NCBI RefSeq assembly: GCF_001905885.1
Contig: NZ_LIYH01000005.1
Coordinates: 620,001 to 684,000, forward strand
DNA from: Streptomyces sp. CB03234
GTDB lineage: Bacteria; Actinomycetota; Actinomycetes; Streptomycetales; Streptomycetaceae
Direction of reading: 5' to 3'
DNA length: 64,000 bases
Shown: positions 8,121 to 17,000 of the stretch, piece by piece
Layout: every line of letters begins with the position of its first letter
Numbering within the stretch: position 1 is the first letter of the stretch
Notes under the pieces: model-generated
Databases searched by the model: none
What the model was told of the DNA's origin: nothing
The model's input: the letters and a program-made list of their open reading frames with translations, nothing else
Position numbers and translations under genes: made by a program

Positions 8121-9300
8121 TCTGACAGCGAAGGCGGCGGCGCTCGACGCCCACGACCAACTCGCCAAGCACCGCGAGCTGTTCGCGCTCGACGACGGTG
8201 TCGTGTACCTCGACGGCAATTCGCTCGGCGCGCTTCCCCGCCACGTACCGGACCGCATGGCCGACGTCATCGGTCGCGAATGGGGCGAGTTGCGCATCCG
8301 GTCCTGGGAGGAGAGCGGCTGGTGGACCGCGCCGGAGCGGATCGGCGACCGGATCGCGCCGCTCGTCGGCGCGGCGCCCGGCCAGGTGGTGGTCGGTGAC
8401 TCGACGAGCGTCAACGTCTTCAAGGCGCTGGTGGGCGCCGTACGGCTGACCGACGAGACGCGGGACGAGATCGTCGTGGACGCCACGACGTTTCCCACGG
8501 ACGGGTACATCGCCGAGTCGGCCGCCCGCCTGACCGGCAGGCGCCTGGTGGCCGTGGCGCCCGGGGACGTGGCGGACGCGGTCGGCCCGCGTACGGCCGT
8601 CGCGCTCGTCAACCACGTCGACTTCCGCACGGGCCGGCTGCACGACCTGCCCGGCATCACGGCGGCCGTCCACGCGGCGGGCGCACTCGCCGTGTGGGAC
8701 CTGTGCCACAGCGCGGGCGCCCTGCCCGTGGGGCTGGACGCGCACGGCGTGGACCTGGCCGTCGGCTGCACGTACAAGTACCTCAACGGCGGCCCCGGTG
8801 CGCCCGCCTACCTGTACGTCGCGGAACGGCACCAGCCGCGCTTCGACTCCCCGCTGCCCGGCTGGAACTCGCACGCCGACCCCTTCGCGATGACGCCCGG
8901 TTACACGGCGGCGGAGGGCGTGGTGCGCGGCCGCGTCGGCACGCCCGACATCCTGTCCATGCTGGCGCTGGAGGCGGCGCTGGACGTGTGGGACGGGGTG
9001 CCCATCGAGGCGGTACGGGAGAAGGCGCTGGCCCTGATGGACTTCTTCCTGGAGTGCGTACGGGCGTACGTCCCGGACGGCCGGGTCACGTCCGTCACGC
9101 CCGAGGCGCACGACGAGCGCGGCAGCCAGGTCGCACTGAGCTGCCCGGACGCCCCCACCGTGATGAAGGAGCTCATCGCCCGGGGCGTCGTGGGCGACCT
9201 GCGCCGCCCCGACGTGCTGCGGTTCGGCTTCACACCGCTGTACGTCTCGTTCGCGGACGCGGAGCGCGCGGCGCGCGTTCTCGCGCAGGTGCTGGGCTGA
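8113..9300 (+). CDS. kynU: Kynureninase
   Basis: This PLP enzyme hydrolyses kynurenine to anthranilate and alanine (and 3-hydroxykynurenine similarly). The 395 residues show the fold-type I aminotransferase pattern: the cofactor-phosphate region GDSTSVNVFKAL, the Asp of WDLCHSAGALPV, and the Schiff-base Lys in CTYKYLNGGPG. The C-terminal RFGFTPLYVSFADAERAA closes the small domain. Its start overlaps the kynA end. No 3-hydroxyanthranilate pathway genes follow, so anthranilate is the probable end product here, as used for secondary metabolism or respiration in Streptomyces. Confidence 0.94.
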   Translation: MSDLTAKAAALDAHDQLAKHRELFALDDGVVYLDGNSLGALPRHVPDRMADVIGREWGELRIRSWEESGWWTAPERIGDRIAPLVGAAPGQVVVGDSTSVNVFKALVGAVRLTDETRDEIVVDATTFPTDGYIAESAARLTGRRLVAVAPGDVADAVGPRTAVALVNHVDFRTGRLHDLPGITAAVHAAGALAVWDLCHSAGALPVGLDAHGVDLAVGCTYKYLNGGPGAPAYLYVAERHQPRFDSPLPGWNSHADPFAMTPGYTAAEGVVRGRVGTPDILSMLALEAALDVWDGVPIEAVREKALALMDFFLECVRAYVPDGRVTSVTPEAHDERGSQVALSCPDAPTVMKELIARGVVGDLRRPDVLRFGFTPLYVSFADAERAARVLAQVLG

Positions 9301-9307
9301 TGTTCGG

Positions 9308-9354
9308 CCTGATCTGCGGGGGCGCCAGTCCTGGTACCGTCCCCGCAGGTCAGG
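9308..9354 (+). terminator. Hairpin between kynU and kynB
   Basis: A 14-bp stem (CCTGATCTGCGGGG at 9308-9321 with CCCCGCAGGTCAGG at 9341-9354, one G.T pair) starts 7 nt after the kynU stop. It may attenuate or terminate transcription before kynB, or protect the upstream mRNA. Confidence 0.6.
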
Positions 9355-9388
9355 TCAATTCGGCCCCGTCACCGAAAGGTTGAGCACC

Positions 9389-10264
9389 ATGCCCGACCCC
9401 GCCGCGCGCGACGCCGCCGAGGAAGCATCGGCCCTGTCGCATCCGGCCGTCGACCCGGACTCCACCGCTTCGTACGGTGCGCACCCGGACCAGGTCGTGG
9501 ACTTCTACGCCCCTCGCGAGGCGCGCGGGGGCGACCGCGCACCGCTCGTCGTCGTGCTGCACGGCGGGGCGTGGCGGGCGCCGTACGACCGGCGGCACAT
9601 CACTCCTTTCGTGGATTATCTGGCCCGGCGCGGTTTCGCCGTGGCCAACGTCGAGTACCGGCGGGGCAGGGACATCCCCGCGCAGGGCGCCGCCGGACCG
9701 GTCGCCGGGCGGTGGCCGGAGACGTTCGACGACGTGGCCGCCGCACTGGACGCGCTGCCCGGTCTCGTACGCGCCCATCTGCCGCAGGCCGACCCGCGCC
9801 GTACGGTCGTCACCGGCCACTCGGCGGGCGGGCACCTGGCGCTGTGGGCCGCCGCCCGGCACGTCCTGCCCGTCGACGCCCGCTGGTGGCTGGACGCCCC
9901 GCCTCCACTGCGCGGGGTCGTCGCCCTGTCGCCCATCGCGCACTTCGAGCGGGCGGTGGAGCTGGACGTGTGCGGGGGCGCGGTGACGCAGCTGCTCGGC
10001 GAGGGCGCCGGCGCCGAGCTGCGCGCCGGGTACGCCGACCCGGCCGCGCTGCTGCCGACCGGGATCGCCACGGCGGTGGTCCAGGGCCGCGAGGACACCG
10101 TCGTACCGCAGGCCGTCGCCGAGGCGTATGTGGACGCGGCGGCGAAGGCGGGCGAGATGGTCGGGCTGACGCTGCTGGACGGTGTCGGGCACTTCCCGCT
10201 GATCGACCCGGCGGCGGACGCGTGCGCGGTGGTCGCGGAGGAGATCGCCCAACTGGCCTGGTGA
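9389..10264 (+). CDS. kynB: Alpha/beta hydrolase, probable kynurenine formamidase
   Basis: A 291-residue alpha/beta hydrolase with the oxyanion motif HGGAWR, the nucleophile elbow GHSAGG, an acidic residue in GREDTVVP and the catalytic His in GVGHFPLID. Proteins of this lineage next to kynA and kynU hydrolyse N-formylkynurenine to kynurenine, the missing middle step; that assignment rests on context because the fold also covers carboxylesterases. ATG at 9389 is chosen with GAAAGG at 9374-9379; an in-frame TTG lies at 9380. A hairpin separates it from kynU, so expression may differ from the first two genes. Confidence 0.82.
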   Translation: MPDPAARDAAEEASALSHPAVDPDSTASYGAHPDQVVDFYAPREARGGDRAPLVVVLHGGAWRAPYDRRHITPFVDYLARRGFAVANVEYRRGRDIPAQGAAGPVAGRWPETFDDVAAALDALPGLVRAHLPQADPRRTVVTGHSAGGHLALWAAARHVLPVDARWWLDAPPPLRGVVALSPIAHFERAVELDVCGGAVTQLLGEGAGAELRAGYADPAALLPTGIATAVVQGREDTVVPQAVAEAYVDAAAKAGEMVGLTLLDGVGHFPLIDPAADACAVVAEEIAQLAW

Positions 10265-10316
10265 GCCCCGCCGTTGAGGACAGGAGCTGACCGCGAGGGT
10301 GCGTAGCGTCAGCGGC

Positions 10317-11156
10317 ATGACGAACCACACGAACCACACGAACCTCGTGACCGGAGCAACCGGAACCGTCGGCCGCCAGGTGGTCGCCGAACTGCTGCGC
10401 CTCGGGCAGCCCGTCCGCGCCCTGACCCGTGACCCCGCCACGGCGGACTTCCCGGACGGCGTCGAGGTCGTACGCGGCGACCTCACCGACCCCGGCACCC
10501 TCACCGCCGCCCTGGACGGGGCCACCGGCCTGCACCTGATCACCTTCGGCGGCGCGTACTTCGCCCCGCTGGAGACCGGCCCGCGCATCATGGAGCTGGC
10601 CCGCGAGGCCGGCGTACGGCGCGTCACCGTCCTCAACGGCGGCGGCCCCACCCCGCTGGAGGACGCGGTGCGCGGGAGCGGCTTGCCATGGACGGTGCTC
10701 ATGCCGGTGGAGTTCATGGGCAACGCCCTGGAGTGGGCGGAGGGCATCCGTACGAAGGACGAGGTGTGCGAGCCCTTCACCGGCCGGCTCAGCGCCATGG
10801 TCCACGAGGGCGACATCGGCGCCGTCGCGGCGGTGGCGCTCACCGAGGACGGGCACGCCGGGCAGGAGTACCTGATCACGGGTCCCGAGGTGCTCACGCT
10901 CCAGGACAAGGTCGACGCGATCGCGGCGGCCCGGGGCCGGGAGATACGGCTGGTGGAGATGTCCGAGGCGGAGGCGGTCGAGCGGTGGCGGGCGGAGGGC
11001 CGGCCGTGGGACGTGATCGACTTCCTGGTGGCGGTGTACCGGGACACCCCGGTGGAGGGGCGTACGGTCCTCGACACCGTGGAGAAGGTCACAGGGCGCC
11101 CGGCCCGGACGTTCGCCCAGTGGGCCAGGGAGCACGCGGACACGTTCCGCGCCTGA
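10317..11156 (+). CDS. NmrA-like NAD(P)-binding reductase/sensor
   Basis: A 279-residue atypical short-chain dehydrogenase of the NmrA/QOR2 type. It has the cofactor loop TGATGTVGRQVVAELL, the second-strand RALTRDP basic patch (NADP preference), and a C-terminal half with a GPEVLTLQDKV segment usual for this group. These proteins act as NADPH-dependent quinone or azo reductases or as redox sensors, and the substrate is not readable. ATG at 10317 is preferred over an in-frame GTG at 10299 because TAGCGT at 10304-10309 lies 7 nt upstream (leaderless). The stop codon sits inside a tandem repeat. Confidence 0.8.
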   Translation: MTNHTNHTNLVTGATGTVGRQVVAELLRLGQPVRALTRDPATADFPDGVEVVRGDLTDPGTLTAALDGATGLHLITFGGAYFAPLETGPRIMELAREAGVRRVTVLNGGGPTPLEDAVRGSGLPWTVLMPVEFMGNALEWAEGIRTKDEVCEPFTGRLSAMVHEGDIGAVAAVALTEDGHAGQEYLITGPEVLTLQDKVDAIAAARGREIRLVEMSEAEAVERWRAEGRPWDVIDFLVAVYRDTPVEGRTVLDTVEKVTGRPARTFAQWAREHADTFRA

Positions 11157-11200
11157 TCAGGCGCCTGATCATGCCCCTGATCAGCCGCTGGATCAGCGGT
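11150..11200. repeat. 12-bp tandem repeat/palindromes spanning a stop codon
   Basis: CTGATC recurs at 11153, 11165 and 11177 with exact 12-bp period, and CTGGATC follows at 11188. The first unit forms the palindrome CGCCTGATCAGGCG (11150-11163) around the stop of the upstream gene, and the last forms CCGCTG/CAGCGG (11185-11199). It lies upstream of the histidine-kinase gene and could be a binding site array or a slippage product. Confidence 0.7.
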
Positions 11201-11278
11201 GTAGTACTCCAGGGGGACGCGGAAGGATCCGCATTCAAGGTGACGACCGCGTCCCCGCCCTTGCTTACCGTTGCTGAC

Positions 11279-12559
11279 GTGACCGACACCAAGACCCGCA
11301 GCCCGGAGTACCGGCTGGCGCAGGGCCTGCTCCAAGGGCTGCGCCGCGAGCTGTTCCATGACGTCCTCGCCTACCGGCTGCTGCCGCCCATGCGCACCGA
11401 CGGCCCGGTGACCAGGCGGCTCCCGGGCCGGATACGCCGGTACGCGGCCTGGACGCCGCACGCCCTGGTGGCCGGCGCGGCCCTGCTGGTGCTGGCCGTC
11501 GCGCACGACGTGCGCCACTTCGTGTTCGGCGTCGTCCCGGCCGCCGCGGTCCTGCTCACGCTCGTCCGGCCGGTCGCCGCGTTCTGGCTGTCGCTGCTGT
11601 CGGCACCGTTCGTCGTGCTGGTGAGCGGCGGCGGCTGGGGCGACTGGCCCTGGTCGCCCGACTACATGGTGGCGCACCTGGTGGTGCTGACCGTGGTGGC
11701 GGCCCGGACCCGGCCGCGCACCGCCGTCTGGATGTGGGCCCTCACCGCGCTGTACGGGGCCTTCGCCGAAGCCGTCCTCGGCCGGGGGTACAGCTCGACC
11801 GTCGGGCCCATGCTGGTCGTCTCGGCCATGGCCCTGCTCGTCGTCACCGTCCTCCACACCCGCCGCGAGGCGAAGGAGGAGGTCACCGCCCAGCAGACGG
11901 TCACCGCGCGGGAGCGGTCCAGGCGCACGCTGCTGGAGGAGCGCACCACCATCGCCCGCGAGCTGCACGACGTGGTGGCCCACCACATGTCGGTCGTCGC
12001 CATCCAGGCGGAGGCCGCCCCCTACCGCGTGGAGAACCCGCCGCCCGAGCTGGAGCAGGCCTTCGCCACCATCCGCGAGAACGCGGTCGCCGCGCTGACC
12101 GAGCTGCGCCGCATCCTCGGCGTCGTACGGGCCGAGGACTACGAGGCGCCCGACGCGCCCCAGCCGACGCTCGCCGACCTGGACGCCCTGATCGCCAACG
12201 TCCGTGACGCGGGCCTGAGCGTGGACGCCACGGTCACCGGCGCGGCGCGCGAGCTGCCGCAGGGCGTGGAGCTGTCCGCGTACCGGATCGTGCAGGAGGC
12301 GCTCAGCAACGTGCTGCGGCACGCGCCGGGCGCGGCGGCGAAGGTGGAGGTGTCGTACGTGCTCGGCGGCCTGGGCCTGCGGGTGGTGAACGGCCCGGCG
12401 CGCGGCTTGGTGAAGCCGTCCCCCGGTGCCGGGCACGGCATCACGGGCATGCGGGAGCGGGTGGCGATGCTGAACGGCGAGATGACGGCCGAGGCCACCG
12501 GGGACGGCGGCTACGAGGTCGCGGCCTTCATCCCCGCGCAGCGGCAGGAGTCGGCATGA
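11279..12559 (+). CDS. Sensor histidine kinase, NarL/DesK-type
   Basis: A 426-residue membrane kinase. About four to five hydrophobic helices fill residues 50-190, then a coiled coil and a HisKA_3 domain with the phospho-accepting His in TIARELHDVVAHHMS, and an HATPase domain with the N-box SAYRIVQEALSNVLRHA and GHGITGMRERV. It phosphorylates the response regulator that overlaps it by 4 nt (ATGA). GTG at 11279 is chosen because TACCGT at 11266-11271 lies 7 nt upstream (leaderless); GTG at 11240 and ATG at 11171 are in frame but lack support. The signal sensed is unknown. Confidence 0.9.
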   Translation: MTDTKTRSPEYRLAQGLLQGLRRELFHDVLAYRLLPPMRTDGPVTRRLPGRIRRYAAWTPHALVAGAALLVLAVAHDVRHFVFGVVPAAAVLLTLVRPVAAFWLSLLSAPFVVLVSGGGWGDWPWSPDYMVAHLVVLTVVAARTRPRTAVWMWALTALYGAFAEAVLGRGYSSTVGPMLVVSAMALLVVTVLHTRREAKEEVTAQQTVTARERSRRTLLEERTTIARELHDVVAHHMSVVAIQAEAAPYRVENPPPELEQAFATIRENAVAALTELRRILGVVRAEDYEAPDAPQPTLADLDALIANVRDAGLSVDATVTGAARELPQGVELSAYRIVQEALSNVLRHAPGAAAKVEVSYVLGGLGLRVVNGPARGLVKPSPGAGHGITGMRERVAMLNGEMTAEATGDGGYEVAAFIPAQRQESA

Positions 12560-13215
12560 CCATCCGCGTACTGATCGTCGACGACCAGATGATGGTCCGG
12601 GAGGGCTTCTCGGTCCTCCTGAACGCGATGCCCGACATCGAGGTCGTCGGCGAGGCCGTCAACGGCCGGGAGGCGGTCCGGCAGGTCGAGGCGCTGCGCC
12701 CGGACGTGGTCCTGATGGACATCCGCATGCCGGAGATGAACGGCATCGACGCCACCCGCGAGATCGTCGCCGCGGACGGCGACGCGAAGGTGCTGGTCCT
12801 GACGACGTTCGACCTGGACGAGTACGTCTACCAGGCGCTGCGCGCCGGGGCGTCCGGCTTTCTGCTGAAGGACGCCTCCGCGCGGCAGCTCGCGGACGGG
12901 GTACGAGTGGTGGCGGGCGGCGAGGCGCTGCTGGCGCCGACGGTCACCAAGCGCCTGATCACCGAGTTCGCCAAGACCGCCGAAGCGTCCCGCCCGCCGG
13001 CCCTGGCCCAGGTGGGCGACCTGACGGAACGGGAGACGGAGGTGCTGGTGCTGATCGCCCAGGGCCTGTCGAACGGCGAGATCGCGTCCCACCTGGTGGT
13101 CGCCGAGTCCACGATCAAGACGCATGTGAGCCGCATCCTGGTGAAGCTCGGCCTCCGCGACCGTACGCAGGCGGCGGTGTTCGCGTACGAGGCGAGGCTG
13201 GTGACTCCCGGCTGA
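12556..13215 (+). CDS. LuxR/NarL-family response regulator
   Basis: A 219-residue regulator. The receiver domain has the acidic pair in LIVDDQ, the phospho-acceptor Asp in VVLMDIRMPEMNG, the switch Thr in VLVLTTFD and the Lys in LLKDAS. The C-terminal DNA-binding domain has LTERETEVLVLIAQGLSNGE and a recognition helix in ESTIKTHVSRILVKL. It is co-translated with the kinase just upstream. Target genes are not evident; the adjacent P450 and the repeat-rich kinase promoter are possibilities. Confidence 0.93.
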   Translation: MTIRVLIVDDQMMVREGFSVLLNAMPDIEVVGEAVNGREAVRQVEALRPDVVLMDIRMPEMNGIDATREIVAADGDAKVLVLTTFDLDEYVYQALRAGASGFLLKDASARQLADGVRVVAGGEALLAPTVTKRLITEFAKTAEASRPPALAQVGDLTERETEVLVLIAQGLSNGEIASHLVVAESTIKTHVSRILVKLGLRDRTQAAVFAYEARLVTPG

Positions 13216-13236
13216 GCCCCGCATAAGGTCGGGCGC

Positions 13237-14436
13237 ATGGACTTCGACCCGTGGTCGCCCGCGTTCGTCGCCGATCCGTACCCCGCGTACGCCGAGCTGC
13301 GTGCGCGGGGCCGGGTGCACTGGTTCGAGCCGGCCCGGCAGTTCCTCGTCCCGCGCCACGCCGACGTGTCCGCGCTGCTGCGTGACCGGCGGCTGGGGCG
13401 GACGTACCGGCACCGGTTCACGCACGAGGAGTTCGGCCGTACGCCGCCCCCGGCCGCGCACGAGCCGTTCCACGTCCTGAACGACCACGGGATGCTGGAC
13501 CTGGAGCCGCCGGACCACACCCGCATCCGGCGCCTGGTGTCGAAGGCGTTCACCCCGCGTACGGTCGAGCGGCTGAAACCGTACGTCCACCGGCTGGCGG
13601 GCGAGCTGGTCGACACCCTGGTCGCGGACGGCGGGGGCGATCTGCTGACGGCCGTGGCCGAACCGCTGCCGGTCGCCGTCATCGCGGAGATGCTCGGCAT
13701 CCCGCAGTCCGACCGGGCGCCGCTGCGGCCGTGGTCGGCGGACATCTGCGGGATGTACGAGCTGAACCCGGACGAGGAGACGGCCGCCCGCGCGGTCAGG
13801 GCGTCGCTGGAGTTCTCCGCGTACCTGCGGGAGCTGATCGCCGAGCGGCGCGCATCCCCCGGGGAGGACCTGATCAGCGCGCTGATCGGCGCGTACGAGG
13901 AGGGCGACCGGCTCAGCGAGCAGGAGATGATCTCCACCTGCGTCCTGCTGCTGAACGCCGGCCACGAGGCGACGGTGAACGCCACGGTGGGCGGCTGGTG
14001 GACCCTGTTCCGGCACCCGGAGCAGCTCGCCGCCCTGCGCGCCGGTCGCGTCGAGGTGTCCACAGCTGTGGAGGAGCTGCTCCGCCACGACACCCCGCTG
14101 CAGATGTTCGAGCGCTGGGTGCTGGACGACATCGAGATCGACGGCACCACCGTCCCGCGCGGCTCGGAGATCGCCCTGCTCTTCGGCTCGGCCAACCGCG
14201 ACGCGGACGCCTTCGACCGCCCCGACACGCTGGACCTGTCCCGCCGGGACAACCCGCACATCTCCTTCGGCGCGGGCGTCCACTACTGCATCGGCGCCCC
14301 GCTGGCCCGTATCGAGCTGGCCGCGTCGATGGAGGCGCTGCTGGAACGGGCGCCCGCGCTCCGGCTCGTGAAGGAGCCGGAGCGCAAGCCGAACTTCGTG
14401 ATCCGGGGGCTGGAGGGGCTGGTGGTGGAGGTCTGA
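13237..14436 (+). CDS. Cytochrome P450, CYP107U-like
   Basis: A 399-residue soluble P450. The I-helix oxygen-binding motif is NAGHEATVN, the ExxR pair lies in VEELLRHDTP, and the haem-ligand loop is FGAGVHYCIGAPLAR with the proximal Cys. Position and sequence resemble CYP107U1 of S. coelicolor (recalled, not searched). A ferredoxin and reductase from elsewhere must supply electrons because none is encoded here. TAAGGT at 13224-13229, 7 nt before the ATG, suggests a leaderless mRNA, so transcription need not come from the two-component operon ending 21 nt upstream. Confidence 0.92.
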   Translation: MDFDPWSPAFVADPYPAYAELRARGRVHWFEPARQFLVPRHADVSALLRDRRLGRTYRHRFTHEEFGRTPPPAAHEPFHVLNDHGMLDLEPPDHTRIRRLVSKAFTPRTVERLKPYVHRLAGELVDTLVADGGGDLLTAVAEPLPVAVIAEMLGIPQSDRAPLRPWSADICGMYELNPDEETAARAVRASLEFSAYLRELIAERRASPGEDLISALIGAYEEGDRLSEQEMISTCVLLLNAGHEATVNATVGGWWTLFRHPEQLAALRAGRVEVSTAVEELLRHDTPLQMFERWVLDDIEIDGTTVPRGSEIALLFGSANRDADAFDRPDTLDLSRRDNPHISFGAGVHYCIGAPLARIELAASMEALLERAPALRLVKEPERKPNFVIRGLEGLVVEV

Positions 14437-14490
14437 GCCTGCCTGTCAGGGTCCGTGCTTCCGGGTCCGGCCTCATGGGCCTCCAGGTCC

Positions 14491-16050
14491 TCAGGTCAGC
14501 ACGTCCCGCCGCCGCAGCCCCGCCAGGCCGCCCGCCACCAGGGCGGCCGCCAGGGCGGCGAGGAGCAGGACGGGAGTCCAGGACATCTCCGCGCCCGGCA
14601 GCTTCGGCAGGTGCCCGTACGGTGACAGGTCCAGGGCGGCCTGCGGCAGGTCCAGCGCCGGGCCGATCCAGCCCAGGACCAGGCACAGCCCCGCCACGCC
14701 CCATGCCGCGACCGCCGCCTTCGGGAACGCCCCGTGCAGCAGCACCGCCAGGCCCCCGAGCACCCAGATCGCCGGGAGCTGGGCGAGCGCGGCGCCCAGC
14801 ACGGGGCCGCCGTCCCTGCCGTACGAGAGCGTCAGCCCGGCGCCCGCCGCGACCATCAGCAGTGCCGCGCCGCCGAAGGCGATGACCAGATGGCCCGCCG
14901 CCCAGCGCAGCCGGCCGACCGCGCATCCGAGGACCGGCTCGGCCCGCTGCGAGGTCTCCTCGCCGTACAGCCTGAGCACCGATCCGACGACGTACAGCGC
15001 CGCGACCATTCCGAAGAGGCCGACCATGGCGGCGAGGAAGGCGTTCTCCAGGCCCGACTGCCCGCCCATCCGCTCGAAGATCTGCCTGGCCTGCTCGTTG
15101 TCGCCGACCAGGTCGCTCGCGCCCTCGACCATGCCGCCGAAGACCACGCCTGCGACCAGGAAGCCGAGCGTCCAGCCCAGCAGGCTGCCGCGCTGCAGCC
15201 GCCAGGCCAGGCCGCCCGCCGTGGCGATGCGGCCGGAGGCCGGGCCGGGGCGGGCGGGCAGGAAGCCCATGCCGACATCGCGGCGCCCTGCCAGCGCGTA
15301 CGCCACCGTGCCCTGGACGGCGACCGCCCCCGCCATCAGCGGGAGCACCCACCAGCGCTCGCCGGCGAAGGCGCGGACGTTCTCCGCCCAGCCGACGGGG
15401 GAGAGCCAGGTCAGTGCGCGCGAGTCCCCCGCGTCACCGGCCGCCCGCAGGACGAAGGCGAGACCGAGGACCGCCGCCGTCAGGCCCTTGGCGAGCCGGG
15501 CGCTCTCGGTGAGCTGGGCGACGATCGCGGCCATGGTGGCGAAGACCATGCCGGTGCCGCCGACCGCGAGGCCGAGCGCGAGCGCCCCTGCCACGCCCTC
15601 GCCGGACAGCCCGGCGGTGATGATCAGCGCGACGGCGGCGTTGGCGACGAGGGCGGTGAGCAGCGCGGCCGTCAGCGGCGCCCGGCGGCCCACCCGGGCG
15701 GCCGACAGCATCTCCTGACGGCCCGTCTCCTCTTCCTCCCGGGTGTGCCGTACGACGATGATCAGGCTCATCACGGCCGCCAGCACCGCCGCGAACGTGG
15801 CGAACCGCCAGGCGACCAGCGCGCCGGTCGAGTCGCCGAACACCGGCCCGTACAGCGAGCGCATCGAGCTGTTGGCGGTCATCGACGCGGCGACGTCGGC
15901 ACGCTTCGCGGGCGTGTCGTACAGGGCCTTCAGCGAGCCGGAGCCGCTCGCGACCATGCCGCCGACCACCACGGTCCACAGCGGCAGCATCAGCCGGTCG
16001 CGGCGCAGCGCGAGCCGTGTGAGGGTACCGGTCCCGGTGAGGGCGCTCAT
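14491..16050 (-). CDS. ABC exporter permease
   Basis: A 519-residue integral membrane protein with about twelve hydrophobic helices arranged as two similar halves, as in permeases annotated as exporters of polyketide antibiotics. It starts MSALTGTGTLTRLALRRDR and ends at a single TGA. It overlaps the ATPase gene by 4 nt, so the two form the complete transporter. The divergent GbsR-like gene is the probable regulator. The substrate is unknown; drug or metabolite efflux is inferred from the family. Confidence 0.88.
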   Translation of the reverse strand: MSALTGTGTLTRLALRRDRLMLPLWTVVVGGMVASGSGSLKALYDTPAKRADVAASMTANSSMRSLYGPVFGDSTGALVAWRFATFAAVLAAVMSLIIVVRHTREEEETGRQEMLSAARVGRRAPLTAALLTALVANAAVALIITAGLSGEGVAGALALGLAVGGTGMVFATMAAIVAQLTESARLAKGLTAAVLGLAFVLRAAGDAGDSRALTWLSPVGWAENVRAFAGERWWVLPLMAGAVAVQGTVAYALAGRRDVGMGFLPARPGPASGRIATAGGLAWRLQRGSLLGWTLGFLVAGVVFGGMVEGASDLVGDNEQARQIFERMGGQSGLENAFLAAMVGLFGMVAALYVVGSVLRLYGEETSQRAEPVLGCAVGRLRWAAGHLVIAFGGAALLMVAAGAGLTLSYGRDGGPVLGAALAQLPAIWVLGGLAVLLHGAFPKAAVAAWGVAGLCLVLGWIGPALDLPQAALDLSPYGHLPKLPGAEMSWTPVLLLAALAAALVAGGLAGLRRRDVLT

Positions 16051-16937
16051 CGCCCGGCCTCCTCGTAGTGGCGGAGGAACAGCTCCTCCAGGGTGGGCGG
16101 GGTGCTGGTCAGGGAGCGGACGCCGGTCTCCGTCAGGGACCTGAGCACCGCGTCCAGCCGGTCGCTCTCCACCTGGAGGCTGACGCGGTTGCCCCGTACG
16201 TCGAGGTCGTGGACGCCCGGCAGGTGCGCGAGGCCGTTGGGCGGCCCGGCCAGCTCGGCGGTGACGCTCGTACGGGTGAGGTGGCGCAGCTCGGCGAGGG
16301 AGCCGGTCTCGACGGTGCGCCCCTTGCGGATGATGCTGACGCGGTCGCAGAGGCTCTCCACCTCGCTGAGGATGTGGGACGAGAGCAGGATCGTCCGGCC
16401 GCGCTCGCGCTCTTCGGTGACGCACCGCTGGAAGACCTCCTCCATGAGCGGGTCGAGGCCGCTCGTCGGCTCGTCGAGGATCAGCACGTCCACGTCCGAC
16501 GCGAAGGCGGCGACGAGGGCGACCTTCTGGCGGTTGCCCTTGGAGTACGTACGCCCCTTCTTGGTCGGGTCGAGTTCGAACCGCTCGATGAGCCGGGCGC
16601 GGCGGGCGGTGTCGAGCCCTCCGCGCAGCCGCCCGTACAGGTCGATGACCTCGCCGCCGGAGAGGTTGCGCCACAGGGTGACGTCGCCGGGGACGTACGC
16701 CACGCGCCGGTGCAGCTCGACGGCGTCGTGCCAGGGGTCGCGGCCGAGGAGCTGGGCGGCGCCGGAGTCGGCGCGCAGCAGACCCAGCAGGACGCGGATG
16801 GTGGTGGACTTGCCGGCGCCGTTGGGGCCGAGGAAGCCGTGGACCTCGCCGGTCGCGACGGTCAGGTCGAGCCCGTCCAGTGCGTGCGTCCGTCCGAACG
16901 ACTTGTGGAGTCCGGAGACGGTGATGGCGTTCGTCAT
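16047..16937 (-). CDS. ABC transporter ATP-binding protein
   Basis: A 296-residue nucleotide-binding subunit with Walker A GPNGAGKSTT, a Q-loop-like region around VAYVPGDVTLW, a signature loop YSKGNRQKV (degenerate from LSGGQ, as in this exporter group), Walker B VLILDEPTSGLD and the switch His in LLSSHILSE. It powers the permease encoded immediately downstream. The promoter is shown by a minus-strand TTCACA, 17-nt spacer and TACGTT at 16945-16950, placed 7 nt before the ATG, so the mRNA is probably leaderless and repressed from the overlapping palindrome. Confidence 0.95.
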   Translation of the reverse strand: MTNAITVSGLHKSFGRTHALDGLDLTVATGEVHGFLGPNGAGKSTTIRVLLGLLRADSGAAQLLGRDPWHDAVELHRRVAYVPGDVTLWRNLSGGEVIDLYGRLRGGLDTARRARLIERFELDPTKKGRTYSKGNRQKVALVAAFASDVDVLILDEPTSGLDPLMEEVFQRCVTEERERGRTILLSSHILSEVESLCDRVSIIRKGRTVETGSLAELRHLTRTSVTAELAGPPNGLAHLPGVHDLDVRGNRVSLQVESDRLDAVLRSLTETGVRSLTSTPPTLEELFLRHYEEAGR

Positions 16938-17000
16938 GCTTCTGAACGTAGGGTGGTTTCACAAATTTGTGAAGTTAAGGAACCGTATAAAGTCAGGGGC
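16938..17000. promoter_or_regulatory. Divergent promoter with regulator palindrome
   Basis: The perfect 16-bp palindrome TTCACAAATTTGTGAA (16958-16973) covers the minus-strand -35 (TTCACA on the minus strand, plus-strand 16968-16973) of the ABC operon and a plausible plus-strand -35 (TTGTGA, 16967-16972) of the regulator gene. The -10 hexamers are TACGTT (minus, 16945-16950) and TAAAGT (plus, 16988-16993), each 7 nt from its start codon. One bound dimer would block both promoters. Confidence 0.85.

Noticed and set aside
9350..12436. Open frame of 1028 codons on the minus strand across kynB to the kinase
   Set aside because: It crosses three real plus-strand genes and encodes Arg/His/Gln-rich sequence typical of antisense frames in high-GC DNA.
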